Shown: one piece after another, positions 16,173-24,484 of the stretch | Layout: every line of letters starts with the position of its first letter | Numbering within the stretch: position 1 is the stretch's first letter | Source: Methylotenera_A sp031417915 | GTDB taxonomy: Bacteria; Pseudomonadota; Gammaproteobacteria; Burkholderiales; Methylophilaceae | Assembly (NCBI GenBank): GCA_031417915.1 | Contig: JANOWN010000008.1 | Coordinates: 1 to 64,000, forward strand | Direction: 5' to 3' | Length of the DNA: 64,000 nt | The notes under the pieces: model-generated | The model's input: only the letters and a program-made list of their open reading frames with translations | Databases searched by the model: none | What the model was told of the DNA's origin: nothing | Made by a program: the position numbers and the translations under genes

Positions 16173-17450
16173 ATGAAACTAATTCGATGGACGTTTTTTT
16201 GTGCAGTTTTTTTAGCCACATCAATCGCCAATGCCGCGCTTGAAATTGAAATTAGCGGTGGCGGCGCGCAACAAATTCCTATCGCGGTGGTGCCATTTGG
16301 CGGCGCTGCCACTACCAAAGAAAACATCAGCGAGATTATCGCTGCCGATTTGCACCGTAGTGGCTTATTCCGCGTGCTAGAAACACGCGGTATGGCGAAT
16401 TTGCCCACCACTCCCGCCCAAATTAAATACCCTGAGTGGACAGCTTTGCAAGCGCAGGCGATTACCGTGGGCAATGTTGAAAGTATTGCTGGCGGCCGTC
16501 TGAAAGTGTCGTTTCATTTGATGGATGCGCTAAAACAAACGCAGTTGGCGGGTATGGATTATCAAATTGCGCCTAGCCAAGTGCGTTCTACCGCGCATAA
16601 AATCGCCGATATTATTTACCAAAAACTCACTGGGCAAGCGGGCATTTTTGCCAGTCGCATCGCTTACATCACCAAAACGGGTAAGCGCTACGCGCTGCAA
16701 GTGGCTGATGCAGATGGCTATAATCCGCAAACTGTAGTGTCATCGAACGAGCCGCTGATATCGCCCGCTTGGTCGCCCGATGGCACTAAGTTGGCCTATG
16801 TTTCATTTGAAAAGAAAAAACCGATTATTTTTGTACAATCGCTCACCAGCGGTAGCCGCGAAATATTGGCGAATTATAAAGGCAATAACAGCGCGCCCGC
16901 TTGGTCACCCGATGGTAGTAAATTAGCCATTGTGCTAACCTATGGTGCAAATTCACAAATTTATACCATTTCATCTAGTGGCGGCAATTTAAAACAAATC
17001 ACCAAAAGCAGCGCGATTGATACCGAGCCAACTTTTTCGCCCGATGGCAGCATGATTTATTTTAGCTCCGATCGTGGCGGTAGGCCGCAAATTTACAAAG
17101 TGGCCGCCGATGGCGGCAGCCCTAGTCGCGTGACGTTTGAGGGTGCTTACAATGTTTCGCCACATTTTTCGCCCGATGGTAAAGCTTTGGCGTATATTCG
17201 TAATGATGGCGGCAAATTTAAGGTCGCAATGCAAGATTTGGCCAGCGGGCAAGTGCAATTATTAAGTGAAGGTTCGCAAGATGAGTCACCCAGTTTTGCG
17301 CCGAATGGTCGTGTGATTTTATACGCCACCAAAGCGCGCGGTCGTGGCGCCTTGGCTGCGGTTTCGATCGATGGTAAAGTGCGCCAACGCCTAAACGATG
17401 CCACAGGTGGCGATGTGCGTGAGCCAGCCTGGGGACCGCTAAACAATTAA
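16173..17450 (+). CDS. tolB: Tol-Pal system beta-propeller protein TolB
   Basis: 425-residue periplasmic protein. A signal peptide ends near residue 22 (IANAALEIE). An N-terminal alpha/beta domain contains PIAVVPFGG and a DLHRSGLFRVL block. A six-bladed propeller follows, marked by repeated PAWSPDGTKLAYVS, PAWSPDGSKLAIV, PTFSPDGSMIYFSSDRGG and PHFSPDGKALAYI units. It docks with Pal and TolA. A 144-nt gap separates it from tolA and may hold an internal promoter. Confidence 0.96.
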   Translation: MKLIRWTFFCAVFLATSIANAALEIEISGGGAQQIPIAVVPFGGAATTKENISEIIAADLHRSGLFRVLETRGMANLPTTPAQIKYPEWTALQAQAITVGNVESIAGGRLKVSFHLMDALKQTQLAGMDYQIAPSQVRSTAHKIADIIYQKLTGQAGIFASRIAYITKTGKRYALQVADADGYNPQTVVSSNEPLISPAWSPDGTKLAYVSFEKKKPIIFVQSLTSGSREILANYKGNNSAPAWSPDGSKLAIVLTYGANSQIYTISSSGGNLKQITKSSAIDTEPTFSPDGSMIYFSSDRGGRPQIYKVAADGGSPSRVTFEGAYNVSPHFSPDGKALAYIRNDGGKFKVAMQDLASGQVQLLSEGSQDESPSFAPNGRVILYATKARGRGALAAVSIDGKVRQRLNDATGGDVREPAWGPLNN

Positions 17451-17503
17451 AGGTAGGCATGTATATTAAATTAACCCAATTTTGGAGATAACAGGAGAAA
17501 GCT

Positions 17504-18094
17504 ATGTATCTAAAATCAATGAATTTACAACAAAATATAAATGTAAAATTAATCGCAATTGCGGTGGCTTCAATATTCTTGGTGGCGTGTAAAAGCACAC
17601 CAATTGCGCCAGCCAAAGTGGAGGATAAAAGTCCGACAGCTTCTACTGGTAAGGCATCAGGTGACACGGGCGCGGATCCTAACGCCGTGAAAGAAGTAAC
17701 GGTTGATAGCAACGCCAACAGTGCTGGCAATAATCCGCTGAAAGACCCTAACAATATTCTCTCAAAACGTAATATTTATTTTGATTACGATAGCGATGCC
17801 ATTAAAGCGGAATATCGCCCGCTGATTGAGGCGCACGCTAAATATATGCTGGCCAACGCCAACGCTAAAATGATTGTGCAAGGCAATACCGATGAACGTG
17901 GCACGCGCGAATATAATTTATCGCTGGGTCAACGCCGCTCGGTTGCGGTAAAACAAGCGCTTAATTTATTGGGCGTAAAAGATGGTCAAATTGAAACAGT
18001 AAGTTATGGCGAAGAAAAAGCCGCACAAAACTGCGCGGATGAAGCTTGCTTTGGGCAAAATCGTCGCGCTGATATTGTGCACGAAGGCGATTAG
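17504..18094 (+). CDS. pal: peptidoglycan-associated lipoprotein Pal
   Basis: 196-residue outer-membrane lipoprotein. The lipobox is LVACKST (Cys near 28). After a low-complexity linker comes an OmpA-like peptidoglycan-binding domain: NIYFDYDSDAIKAEYRPLIEAHA, IVQGNTDERGTREYNLSLGQRR and SYGEEKAA. The diaminopimelate-binding Asp/Arg residues are in that block. RBS GGAGAAAGCTATG. Followed after 17 nt by cpoB. Confidence 0.95.
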   Translation: MYLKSMNLQQNINVKLIAIAVASIFLVACKSTPIAPAKVEDKSPTASTGKASGDTGADPNAVKEVTVDSNANSAGNNPLKDPNNILSKRNIYFDYDSDAIKAEYRPLIEAHAKYMLANANAKMIVQGNTDERGTREYNLSLGQRRSVAVKQALNLLGVKDGQIETVSYGEEKAAQNCADEACFGQNRRADIVHEGD

Positions 18095-18111
18095 AGGAAA
18101 AGGTTATAAGT

Positions 18112-18930
18112 ATGCCAGCAATGAAAAAATTAGCGTTTGCTGGGCTAAGCTTGTTTGCGCTCAGCCCTTTTAATCCTGCGCATGCCGCCTTGTTTGACGA
18201 TAAAGAAGCGCGCAAAAAAATCACTGAGATTGATGCAAGAGAAATCGCCCATCACGATAAGCAGCAAGCGGCGATTGCAGCGCTGGAAAAGCGTATTGCC
18301 GCGATTGAGGCGATAGTACAAGGCCCAGGTTTTGCCGAAATGCAAAATCAAATTGAGGCGCTAAAGCAAGAAGTGGCGCAGCTAAAGGGCGATTTGGAAG
18401 TTGCTAATCACGGCCTAGAAACCACGCAGCAGCGTCAAAAAGATTTATATACCGATACTGATACGCGTTTGCGCAAGCTGGAAAGCGGAATGTCAACCAC
18501 TACAACTGAAACGCCAGCCGCAGCGCCTGCGCCGCCAGTGGTAGAAGATAAAGATGCCAAAGCGTTGGCCGATGCCAATGCCTTAAGTCAAGCGGCTAAA
18601 CACAAGGAAGCGTTTGCCGCATATGATACATTTTTGAAAGAGCATCCCACCAGCAAACTGGCGCCTGACGCGCTTTACGGTATGGGCTACAGCCAATTTG
18701 CGCTAAAAAATTATAAATCGGCCATCGCTACGCAGCAAAAAGTGCTTGATTTGCATCCAGAAAGCGCAAAAGTACCAGATGCGATGTTTAACATGGCCAA
18801 CAGTCAAATTCAGCTTGGACAAGTGACGAGTGCGAAGAAAACATTGCGTGATTTGGTTGCGAAATTTCCAGATGCCGCTGTGACGCCGAGTGCGCAAAAA
18901 CGTCTAAAGGCCTTAGAAGCAATTAAATAG
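18112..18930 (+). CDS. cpoB: cell-division coordinator CpoB (YbgF)
   Basis: 272-residue periplasmic protein that links Tol-Pal with peptidoglycan synthesis. A signal peptide ends around residue 24 (NPAHAALFDDK). An N-terminal coiled coil (about 30-125) mediates trimerisation. TPR repeats from about 150 include ALSQAAKHKEAFAAYDTFL, PDALYGMGYSQFALKNYKSA and PDAMFNMANSQIQLGQ. Ends the tol-pal unit, with hairpin repeat copy C directly downstream. An alternative start is the ATG at 18121. Confidence 0.93.
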   Translation: MPAMKKLAFAGLSLFALSPFNPAHAALFDDKEARKKITEIDAREIAHHDKQQAAIAALEKRIAAIEAIVQGPGFAEMQNQIEALKQEVAQLKGDLEVANHGLETTQQRQKDLYTDTDTRLRKLESGMSTTTTETPAAAPAPPVVEDKDAKALADANALSQAAKHKEAFAAYDTFLKEHPTSKLAPDALYGMGYSQFALKNYKSAIATQQKVLDLHPESAKVPDAMFNMANSQIQLGQVTSAKKTLRDLVAKFPDAAVTPSAQKRLKALEAIK

Positions 18931-18951
18931 CTTGAAATAAATCAGCATAAA

Positions 18952-18996
18952 AACATGCTCTGCAAGCCAATATCTATGCGCCTTGCAGAGCATGTT
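18952..18996. repeat. palindromic hairpin repeat, copy C
   Basis: Perfect outer arms AACATGCTCTGCAAG... and ...CTTGCAGAGCATGTT, with the family loop on the opposite strand (GCATAGATATTGGC). It sits between the convergent cpoB and multicopper oxidase genes. Flanking A and T runs on both sides make it a good bidirectional terminator. Confidence 0.82.
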
Positions 18997-19011
18997 TTTC
19001 ATTCAATCGGA

Positions 19012-20868
19012 TTATTCAACCACATCCCAGCGCAACATCATGGCGTGGTCTTCGTGCACAAGGTTATGACAATGTATTATGTACTTGCCTGTAAAGTCAC
19101 GGAACTGAAAGTAAACCTCCACTCGTTCATTTGGCGGCAGATTAAATACATCTTTACGCCCCCGCTCATCTAGGTTTGGTGCGCGACCATTACGCGTTAA
19201 TACTCTGCCTTCTTCAAAGTGAACATGGATAGGGTGATCCCAGCCGCCGCCATCATTAATAAATGTCCAAATCTCAGCTGTGTCTTTTTTAGGCTTTGCT
19301 TGGATGTCGTTTACATTAAAAATCTTACCATTGACTGTCCAAACACCATTATTACGACCAAATACAAAAGTGCGCCTTTGTGCAACTTTAGTCAGGTCGA
19401 TGGGCGGTAAATCCCGCAGTTTGGTGCTGGCAGTTAATACGCGTGATGGATCAGCCACTGTTGTAGTGCCTACTTTAAATTTCAACACTTGATTGCCCGC
19501 TGCTATAGTGGATGAGTCTGCAGGTTTGCGCGTATCAGTCTGCAACTGCGTATTCACTAGAAAAACCTCTTTACCTTTAAAAACCGAGAAGTCAACAATG
19601 ATGTCGCGACGCTCAGCCATGACTAGTTTGATTTTGGTCTGGTTCATGCGTGGATACTCAAGCAAATTGCCATCGTTAGCAATATGGGTAAACGGTTTCG
19701 CTACCCCACCTTGCACCAAACTGAATTCATAGAACCTTGTCGGCCCGCCATTTAATAACCGCAGGCGGTATTTACGTGGCTGCACGTTGAAATATGGTTT
19801 AATCTTGCCGTTGACTACTACCATATCGCCCACTGCGCCTTCTGGGCTCATTTGGTCGTAAAACTGCCTACCATTTGCATCAAAGCGCATGTCTTGAAAC
19901 ATCAGCGGCACGTCATAATCGCCGCTTGGCAATCTTAACGCTTGAGGGTTAGGGTCAGTTTCGTTGCCTGAGTCAATATTGTCATAGATAATATAAAACC
20001 CTGCTAGCCCTTTTACAACATTGGCGCCAGTTGAGTCTAGCGTATGGTCATGATACCAAAGCGTACCCAAGGCCTCACGTGGATCACCTATCGCCTCAGG
20101 ACCTAAATAATCTGGATGGTTAGGGTTGCGAGAATTGTCATAACCAGCGTACACATTGTGATAGCAATGGTCTTTATACAAACCAGATCCAGTTAAGGTA
20201 GGGCCGAATTTGTTTGGGCTCCAATAATCTGCAGGAAAGCCATCGCTTTCAGAAGGTGTATGCATATTATGCAAATGCATAGAAATCTCAGGGCTACCAT
20301 AGCCTACATGATTCTGCGGCAACTCATTAAAAAGTCGAGTGATAATAGGTACGCCGTAACGGGCATGGAAAGTCGGCCCAGGATACATGCCGTCATAACC
20401 CCATATGGGCTGCACAGGGTAAGCAGGCGTAAATTGATGCATCGCCTCTTTAACATGCAGCTCGTATTGATTGATACCATAACCTTCTTCGTAAAGCGTG
20501 TCATACCGCTGAATATCATTGCGCCCACACTCACCAGATCCTACATTAGCAGCTTGTTGAACTGGCGGATTTAAGTCAGCTACAGGCGCTTTTGGCTGAT
20601 AAACATAGGCTGGTATTGACTCTTTCCACCAGTGAATTGCCGCAATTGTGGGGCTTGGTGGATAAACAACTGGGGGGGGTAAATTATCATCCGACCCGTT
20701 CTTAGCAATACTTTCTTTGTTCGCTACCAGTGCTACAGCACCCGCCCCAAGGGCGAGTTTAAATAAGTTGCGTCTTGATTCGTTTGGCACTGTTGTGTCG
20801 CCGTGAACTTCCGCACCACTGGACGCTTCTGTGTCACCTTCTTCGGATATATTTGTTAAGTCTGACAT
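19012..20868 (-). CDS. Tat-exported multicopper oxidase
   Basis: 618-residue cupredoxin-fold oxidase. A twin-arginine motif (SRRNLFKLALGAG) near residues 30-45 indicates Tat export of the folded copper protein. All four copper-ligand segments are visible: HLHNMHT, LWYHDHTLD, HPIHVHFE and the type 1/3 site HCHNLVHEDHAMM near the C-terminus. Related enzymes include spore-coat-like and bilirubin-oxidase-like multicopper oxidases; substrate (metal, phenol) not predictable. Start 20868 has GGGAACTATTATG, so the longer upstream frame is rejected. Pairs with the Sco-like gene just upstream on the same strand. Confidence 0.92.
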   Translation of the reverse strand: MSDLTNISEEGDTEASSGAEVHGDTTVPNESRRNLFKLALGAGAVALVANKESIAKNGSDDNLPPPVVYPPSPTIAAIHWWKESIPAYVYQPKAPVADLNPPVQQAANVGSGECGRNDIQRYDTLYEEGYGINQYELHVKEAMHQFTPAYPVQPIWGYDGMYPGPTFHARYGVPIITRLFNELPQNHVGYGSPEISMHLHNMHTPSESDGFPADYWSPNKFGPTLTGSGLYKDHCYHNVYAGYDNSRNPNHPDYLGPEAIGDPREALGTLWYHDHTLDSTGANVVKGLAGFYIIYDNIDSGNETDPNPQALRLPSGDYDVPLMFQDMRFDANGRQFYDQMSPEGAVGDMVVVNGKIKPYFNVQPRKYRLRLLNGGPTRFYEFSLVQGGVAKPFTHIANDGNLLEYPRMNQTKIKLVMAERRDIIVDFSVFKGKEVFLVNTQLQTDTRKPADSSTIAAGNQVLKFKVGTTTVADPSRVLTASTKLRDLPPIDLTKVAQRRTFVFGRNNGVWTVNGKIFNVNDIQAKPKKDTAEIWTFINDGGGWDHPIHVHFEEGRVLTRNGRAPNLDERGRKDVFNLPPNERVEVYFQFRDFTGKYIIHCHNLVHEDHAMMLRWDVVE

Positions 20869-20915
20869 AATAGTTCCCATCAAATTTTTAAGGCTTTTGC
20901 TTATGATCAAAAATG

Positions 20916-21548
20916 TTATGCTTTTATCGAAGTCATATCGGCATGCCGAATGACCTGCAGTATATTTTCATGGCTACCAAGCGCTGGCGCCATCATCCAG
21001 CGATTGTAAGCATCATTACCAATTCTTACCATGCCTGCGTGTTGGCTGCGGTTTGCGTCCACTGCAGGATCCATATCATAAAACCCTAGTTTTTTGCGGA
21101 TGATTTCGATATCCGAAAATTTCCCCGTTAAAAATTGCCAGCCAGCACCTGTGTTGTGGTCTTCCGCATATTTGCTGAGTACCTGCGGCGTATCAAAATC
21201 TGCTGCCAATGTAATAGAGTACATGTGTATATCGCGCCCGACACGGTCGCCCAAAGCCTCGTGCACACGTTTTAAGTTGTAAGTGCTAATTGGACAAATA
21301 CCCTCACTGCATTGGGCGTACATCATGTTAATCACCACAAATTTGTCTTTAATCAGGTCGTCATAAAACTTAAGCTGTTGACCTAAGTGATTAGTAAGCT
21401 CAATATTGGGAAAATAGCCTGATCCGTGTGTTGCGCCCGCTACCATTACATTTGATTGCGGAGTTGGTTTTACTCTCAGTATGGTGGCTGCGGTGGATGC
21501 TGCTACTACAGCTCCAATCCCACCTAACATCTGTCTGCGTGTTATCAT
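20916..21548 (-). CDS. Sco-family copper chaperone-like protein
   Basis: 210-residue thioredoxin-fold protein of the SCO1/SenC type. Its N-terminus ITRRQMLGGIGAVVAAS resembles a Tat signal. The usual CxxxC copper site reads C-SEGI-C, i.e. CxxxxC, confirmed codon by codon. The DRVGRDIHMYSITLAADFDTP block is typical of the Sco variants found beside multicopper oxidases. It lies 47 nt upstream of the oxidase and probably helps load its copper. This role is inferred from context. Confidence 0.8.
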   Translation of the reverse strand: MITRRQMLGGIGAVVAASTAATILRVKPTPQSNVMVAGATHGSGYFPNIELTNHLGQQLKFYDDLIKDKFVVINMMYAQCSEGICPISTYNLKRVHEALGDRVGRDIHMYSITLAADFDTPQVLSKYAEDHNTGAGWQFLTGKFSDIEIIRKKLGFYDMDPAVDANRSQHAGMVRIGNDAYNRWMMAPALGSHENILQVIRHADMTSIKA

Positions 21549-21702
21549 GATTTAGTACCTGCAAAATTTAGAATTCTGGTTTTCGCCACTTTCGATTAAA
21601 TTTATCATTGGCGTTTCAATAATAAACAAATATTAACTAGATCAAGAATGAATTGGAATGGGCTTTTAATCCTTGTTTTTAGGGGATTTTTTACCTACCA
21701 GA

Positions 21703-21760
21703 CCTAGTTGCTTTTAACTAGGCAGACAGGACAAATGTCCTGCCTGATTAATTTTTTTTT
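21703..21760. terminator. two consecutive hairpins with T-run upstream of queE
   Basis: First hairpin CCTAGTT/AACTAGG (21703-21722), then a larger imperfect palindrome centred on AGGACAAATGTCCT (21721-21746), followed by a run of nine T. It lies in the 262-nt gap between the divergent sco-like and queE genes. It could be an attenuator or leader terminator for queE-queC. No preQ1 riboswitch consensus was recognised. Confidence 0.5.
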
Positions 21761-21810
21761 GAACATTTTTCGCGGTAAAATAGCGCCAACTTAACGCTCG
21801 GCATTTTTTC

Positions 21811-22449
21811 ATGGCATTAAAAATTTACGAAATCTTCCATTCGCTACAAGGCGAAACCTCGCGCATCGGCTTACCGACAGTGTTTGTGCGCCTCACGGGT
21901 TGCCCGATGCGCTGCACCTATTGCGATACTGAATATGCGTTTAGCGGCGGCGGCAATATGGAAATCGCTGATATTTTGGCCAAAGTAGCGGAATTTGGCA
22001 CGAAATATATCACCGTGACTGGCGGCGAACCACTCGCGCAAAAAGAATGTTATGTGCTGCTGCAAGCCTTATGCGATGCGAGTTACAGCGTATCGCTAGA
22101 AACGGGTGGTGCGATGGATATTGCACCCGTAGATGCGCGCGTTTCGATTATTTTGGATATTAAAACGCCCGCCTCGAATGAAGAAAAAAATATGCTTTGG
22201 AGTAATTTAAGCGACATAAAACCGAAAGATGAAATTAAATTTGTGCTGTGCAATCGTACCGATTATGACTGGGCGAAAGCCAAAATCACCGAGCTGAAAC
22301 TCGCTGAAAAATGCCCGATTTTGTTTTCACCCAGCTATCACGACTTAAGCGCAGAAACGCTTGCAGGCTGGGTTTTAGCCGACAAACTACAAGTGCGTAT
22401 GCAAATCCAGTTGCATAAAATTCTCTGGGGCGAAAAGCAGGGCGTATGA
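21811..22449 (+). CDS. queE: 7-carboxy-7-deazaguanine synthase QueE
   Basis: 212-residue radical-SAM enzyme making 7-carboxy-7-deazaguanine in queuosine/preQ0 synthesis. The cluster-binding motif is CPMRCTYCDTEYAF (CxxxCxxC) near residues 31-44. The SAM-binding ITVTGGEPLAQKE and LETGGAMDIAPVD segments follow. N-terminal YEIFHSLQGETSRIGLPTVFVRLTGC is canonical. Overlaps queC by 4 nt. Confidence 0.95.
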   Translation: MALKIYEIFHSLQGETSRIGLPTVFVRLTGCPMRCTYCDTEYAFSGGGNMEIADILAKVAEFGTKYITVTGGEPLAQKECYVLLQALCDASYSVSLETGGAMDIAPVDARVSIILDIKTPASNEEKNMLWSNLSDIKPKDEIKFVLCNRTDYDWAKAKITELKLAEKCPILFSPSYHDLSAETLAGWVLADKLQVRMQIQLHKILWGEKQGV

Positions 22450-23120
22450 CTAAAAAAGCCGTAGTTTTACTTTCTGGCGGACTCGATTCCGCGACTTGCT
22501 TGGCGATTGCAAAATCGCAGGGCTTTGAGTGTTATTGTTTAAGTTTAGATTATCATCAGCGCCATATCGCCGAGCTGCAGGCTGCACAGAACATAGCCCG
22601 TAGCCTAGGTGCAAAGGCACATAAAACGGTGCAATTAGATTTAAGTTTGTTTGGTGGCTCGGCACTTACTGATAATAAAATCGACGTACCAGAAACTGAA
22701 TCTGTCGGTATTCCCGTCACATATGTGCCAGCACGCAACACTATCATGCTTTCCTTAAGTTTGGCGTGGGCGGAGGTACTGGGTGCGCAAGATATTTTTA
22801 TTGGCGTTAACGCGCTGGATTATTCGGGCTACCCCGATTGTCGCGGCGAATATATCAAAGCCTTTCAAGAAATGGCGAATTTAGCCACCAAAAGTGCGGT
22901 GGAAGGTCAAAAAATTACCGTACACGCGCCGCTTATTGACATGACAAAAGCGCAAATAATTACCCTAGGAACCAATCTGGACGTACCTTACAGGGCAACC
23001 GTTTCATGTTATCAGGCCGATAAAAATGGCTTCGCTTGCGGCAAATGCGATTCGTGCCGCTTGCGCCGCGAAGGCTTTGCAAGAGCAAGTATCGCAGACC
23101 CCACCCTATATTATTCTTAA
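22446..23120 (+). CDS. queC: 7-cyano-7-deazaguanine synthase QueC
   Basis: 224-residue ATP-dependent enzyme converting 7-carboxy-7-deazaguanine to preQ0. The PP-loop ATPase motif is VLLSGGLDSATCLA at residues 7-20. The C-terminal zinc site is CYQADKNGFACGKCDSCRLR. NALDYSGYPDCR is also diagnostic. Translationally coupled to queE by the ATGA overlap. Confidence 0.96.
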   Translation: MTKKAVVLLSGGLDSATCLAIAKSQGFECYCLSLDYHQRHIAELQAAQNIARSLGAKAHKTVQLDLSLFGGSALTDNKIDVPETESVGIPVTYVPARNTIMLSLSLAWAEVLGAQDIFIGVNALDYSGYPDCRGEYIKAFQEMANLATKSAVEGQKITVHAPLIDMTKAQIITLGTNLDVPYRATVSCYQADKNGFACGKCDSCRLRREGFARASIADPTLYYS

Positions 23121-23224
23121 TTGGTTTGGCATATAATTTTTGCTTAGCCCGTTCGGGCTATATTTAGCTTGCATCATTCAGATGTAGTATTTATGTTCGA
23201 TTTACCTTGCTTTGGAGAATTGAA

Positions 23225-23956
23225 ATGGATAACAAACTAGTCAGTTTAACTTTTTCGTTTTTAGTCAGTGTATTTGCTGCGAATGCAGATGCGGCATGCA
23301 AAGATATTTCATATAGTGCGTTACAAAGTGCGGCGAATAATGCGCTTGCTTCTGCTTCTACAGGCGGTTTGGCCTTAAACATGTGGGCTACTTTTGTGGA
23401 TGAAACAGGCAAGGTATGCGCGGTAGTGAATACGGGCGCTAAAGGCAGTTTGGCAGGCAATTCACAGTGGTTAGGTAGCCGTGTGATTTCTGCACAAAAA
23501 GCTAATACTGGCAACGCATTTAGCTTAGATGGCTTGGCGATTTCTAGTGGCGCTTTATTTGCCGCAGTGCAGCCTGGCGGCAGTTTGTATGGCTTGCAAG
23601 AGAGCAATCCTGTCGATGCAGAACAAGCATACAAAGGCAATTCAGGTAATTATGGCAGACAAAATGATCCATTGGTAGGCAATCGTGTCGGTGGCATCAA
23701 CGTGTTTGGCGGCGGTCTTCCGCTTTACAAAAACGGGGTAAAAATTGGCGGCATTGGCGTATCAGGCGACACTTCATGCACCGACCACGCTTTTGTGTGG
23801 AAAATGCGTAGTTTGTTAGGTTTAGAGCCTTCTGGATCAGTCGCTCAGGTAGAAAAGTTAAAATTAACGGGTACTTTTGCTGCCTTAGGCGATCATCCAA
23901 CTTGTATTGGCGCGCCAATCGCTGACCAATCTGGTTTTGTAGCTGCAGCGCCTTAA
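23225..23956 (+). CDS. secreted GlcG/HbpS-family heme-binding-like protein
   Basis: 243-residue protein with a signal peptide (SFLVSVFAANADAACKD) followed by the GlcG/HbpS (DUF336) fold. Visible elements are the ALNMWATFVDETGKVCAVVNTG start, the ISAQKANTGNAFS block and the IGGIGVSGDTSCTDHAFVWKMR ending. Some family members bind heme or cobalamin extracellularly; function here is unproven. Three cysteines could form disulfides in the periplasm. The start at 23225 follows TGGAGAATTGAAATG. Confidence 0.82.
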   Translation: MDNKLVSLTFSFLVSVFAANADAACKDISYSALQSAANNALASASTGGLALNMWATFVDETGKVCAVVNTGAKGSLAGNSQWLGSRVISAQKANTGNAFSLDGLAISSGALFAAVQPGGSLYGLQESNPVDAEQAYKGNSGNYGRQNDPLVGNRVGGINVFGGGLPLYKNGVKIGGIGVSGDTSCTDHAFVWKMRSLLGLEPSGSVAQVEKLKLTGTFAALGDHPTCIGAPIADQSGFVAAAP

Positions 23957-23978
23957 TAATTGCATAAAACATTTAGAG

Positions 23979-24002
23979 CCCCCAGTTCGCTGGGGTTTTA
24001 TT
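23979..24002 (+). terminator. Rho-independent terminator after the GlcG-like gene
   Basis: GC-rich stem CCCCAG/CTGGGG with loop TTCG, followed by TTTTATTTT. Confidence 0.85.
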
Positions 24003-24057
24003 TTCTCTACGATTATTTATTGAGTAGTATTGTTTGGAAGATGTAAAAGAGAAATGT

Positions 24058-24471
24058 ATGAAAAATAACTTTAATCAACAAGGGTTTACGCTATTAGAAT
24101 TACTAGTAGTGATGGTGATTATTGGCTTGCTGGTGAGTTATGTAGGACCGCGCTATTTTAATCAGCTTGGCAAATCGGAAGTGAAAGCGGCAAAGGCACA
24201 AATCAATGCGTTTGAGAAGGCGTTGGATGTGTATCGTCTTGATAATGGCGCCTACCCAGACCAACAATTAGGCTTGAATGCCCTAGTTGCTGCGCCACAA
24301 GGCGCAACTAAGTGGCATGGACCGTATTTGCAAAAAAATATTCCAAACGATCCGTGGGATCACCCCTATATTTATCGCATACCCGGCGAAAAAGCCGAGT
24401 TTGATATACTGTCATACGGCGCAGATGGTAGGCCTGGTGGCACAGAAGAAAATGCTGATATTGGCAATTAA
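24058..24471 (+). CDS. gspG: type II secretion major pseudopilin GspG (cluster 1)
   Basis: 138-residue prepilin-type protein. The cleavage motif is QQG|FTLLELLVVMVIIGLLVSYVG, followed by the long hydrophobic alpha-helix, and the C-terminal domain has the GspG calcium-loop region (PNDPWDHPYIYRIPGE). It is processed and methylated by a prepilin peptidase not seen in this window. First gene of cluster 1. The start at 24058 is chosen over the longer frame at 24034 because it leaves a short basic leader. Paralogue of the gene at 59120. Confidence 0.93.
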   Translation: MKNNFNQQGFTLLELLVVMVIIGLLVSYVGPRYFNQLGKSEVKAAKAQINAFEKALDVYRLDNGAYPDQQLGLNALVAAPQGATKWHGPYLQKNIPNDPWDHPYIYRIPGEKAEFDILSYGADGRPGGTEENADIGN

Positions 24472-24484
24472 TTAAAAAATTATT

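Noticed and set aside
21549..21810. Possible preQ1 riboswitch before queE-queC
   Set aside because: Hairpins are present but no preQ1-I or preQ1-II consensus (such as the A-rich tail pairing into the loop) could be recognised.
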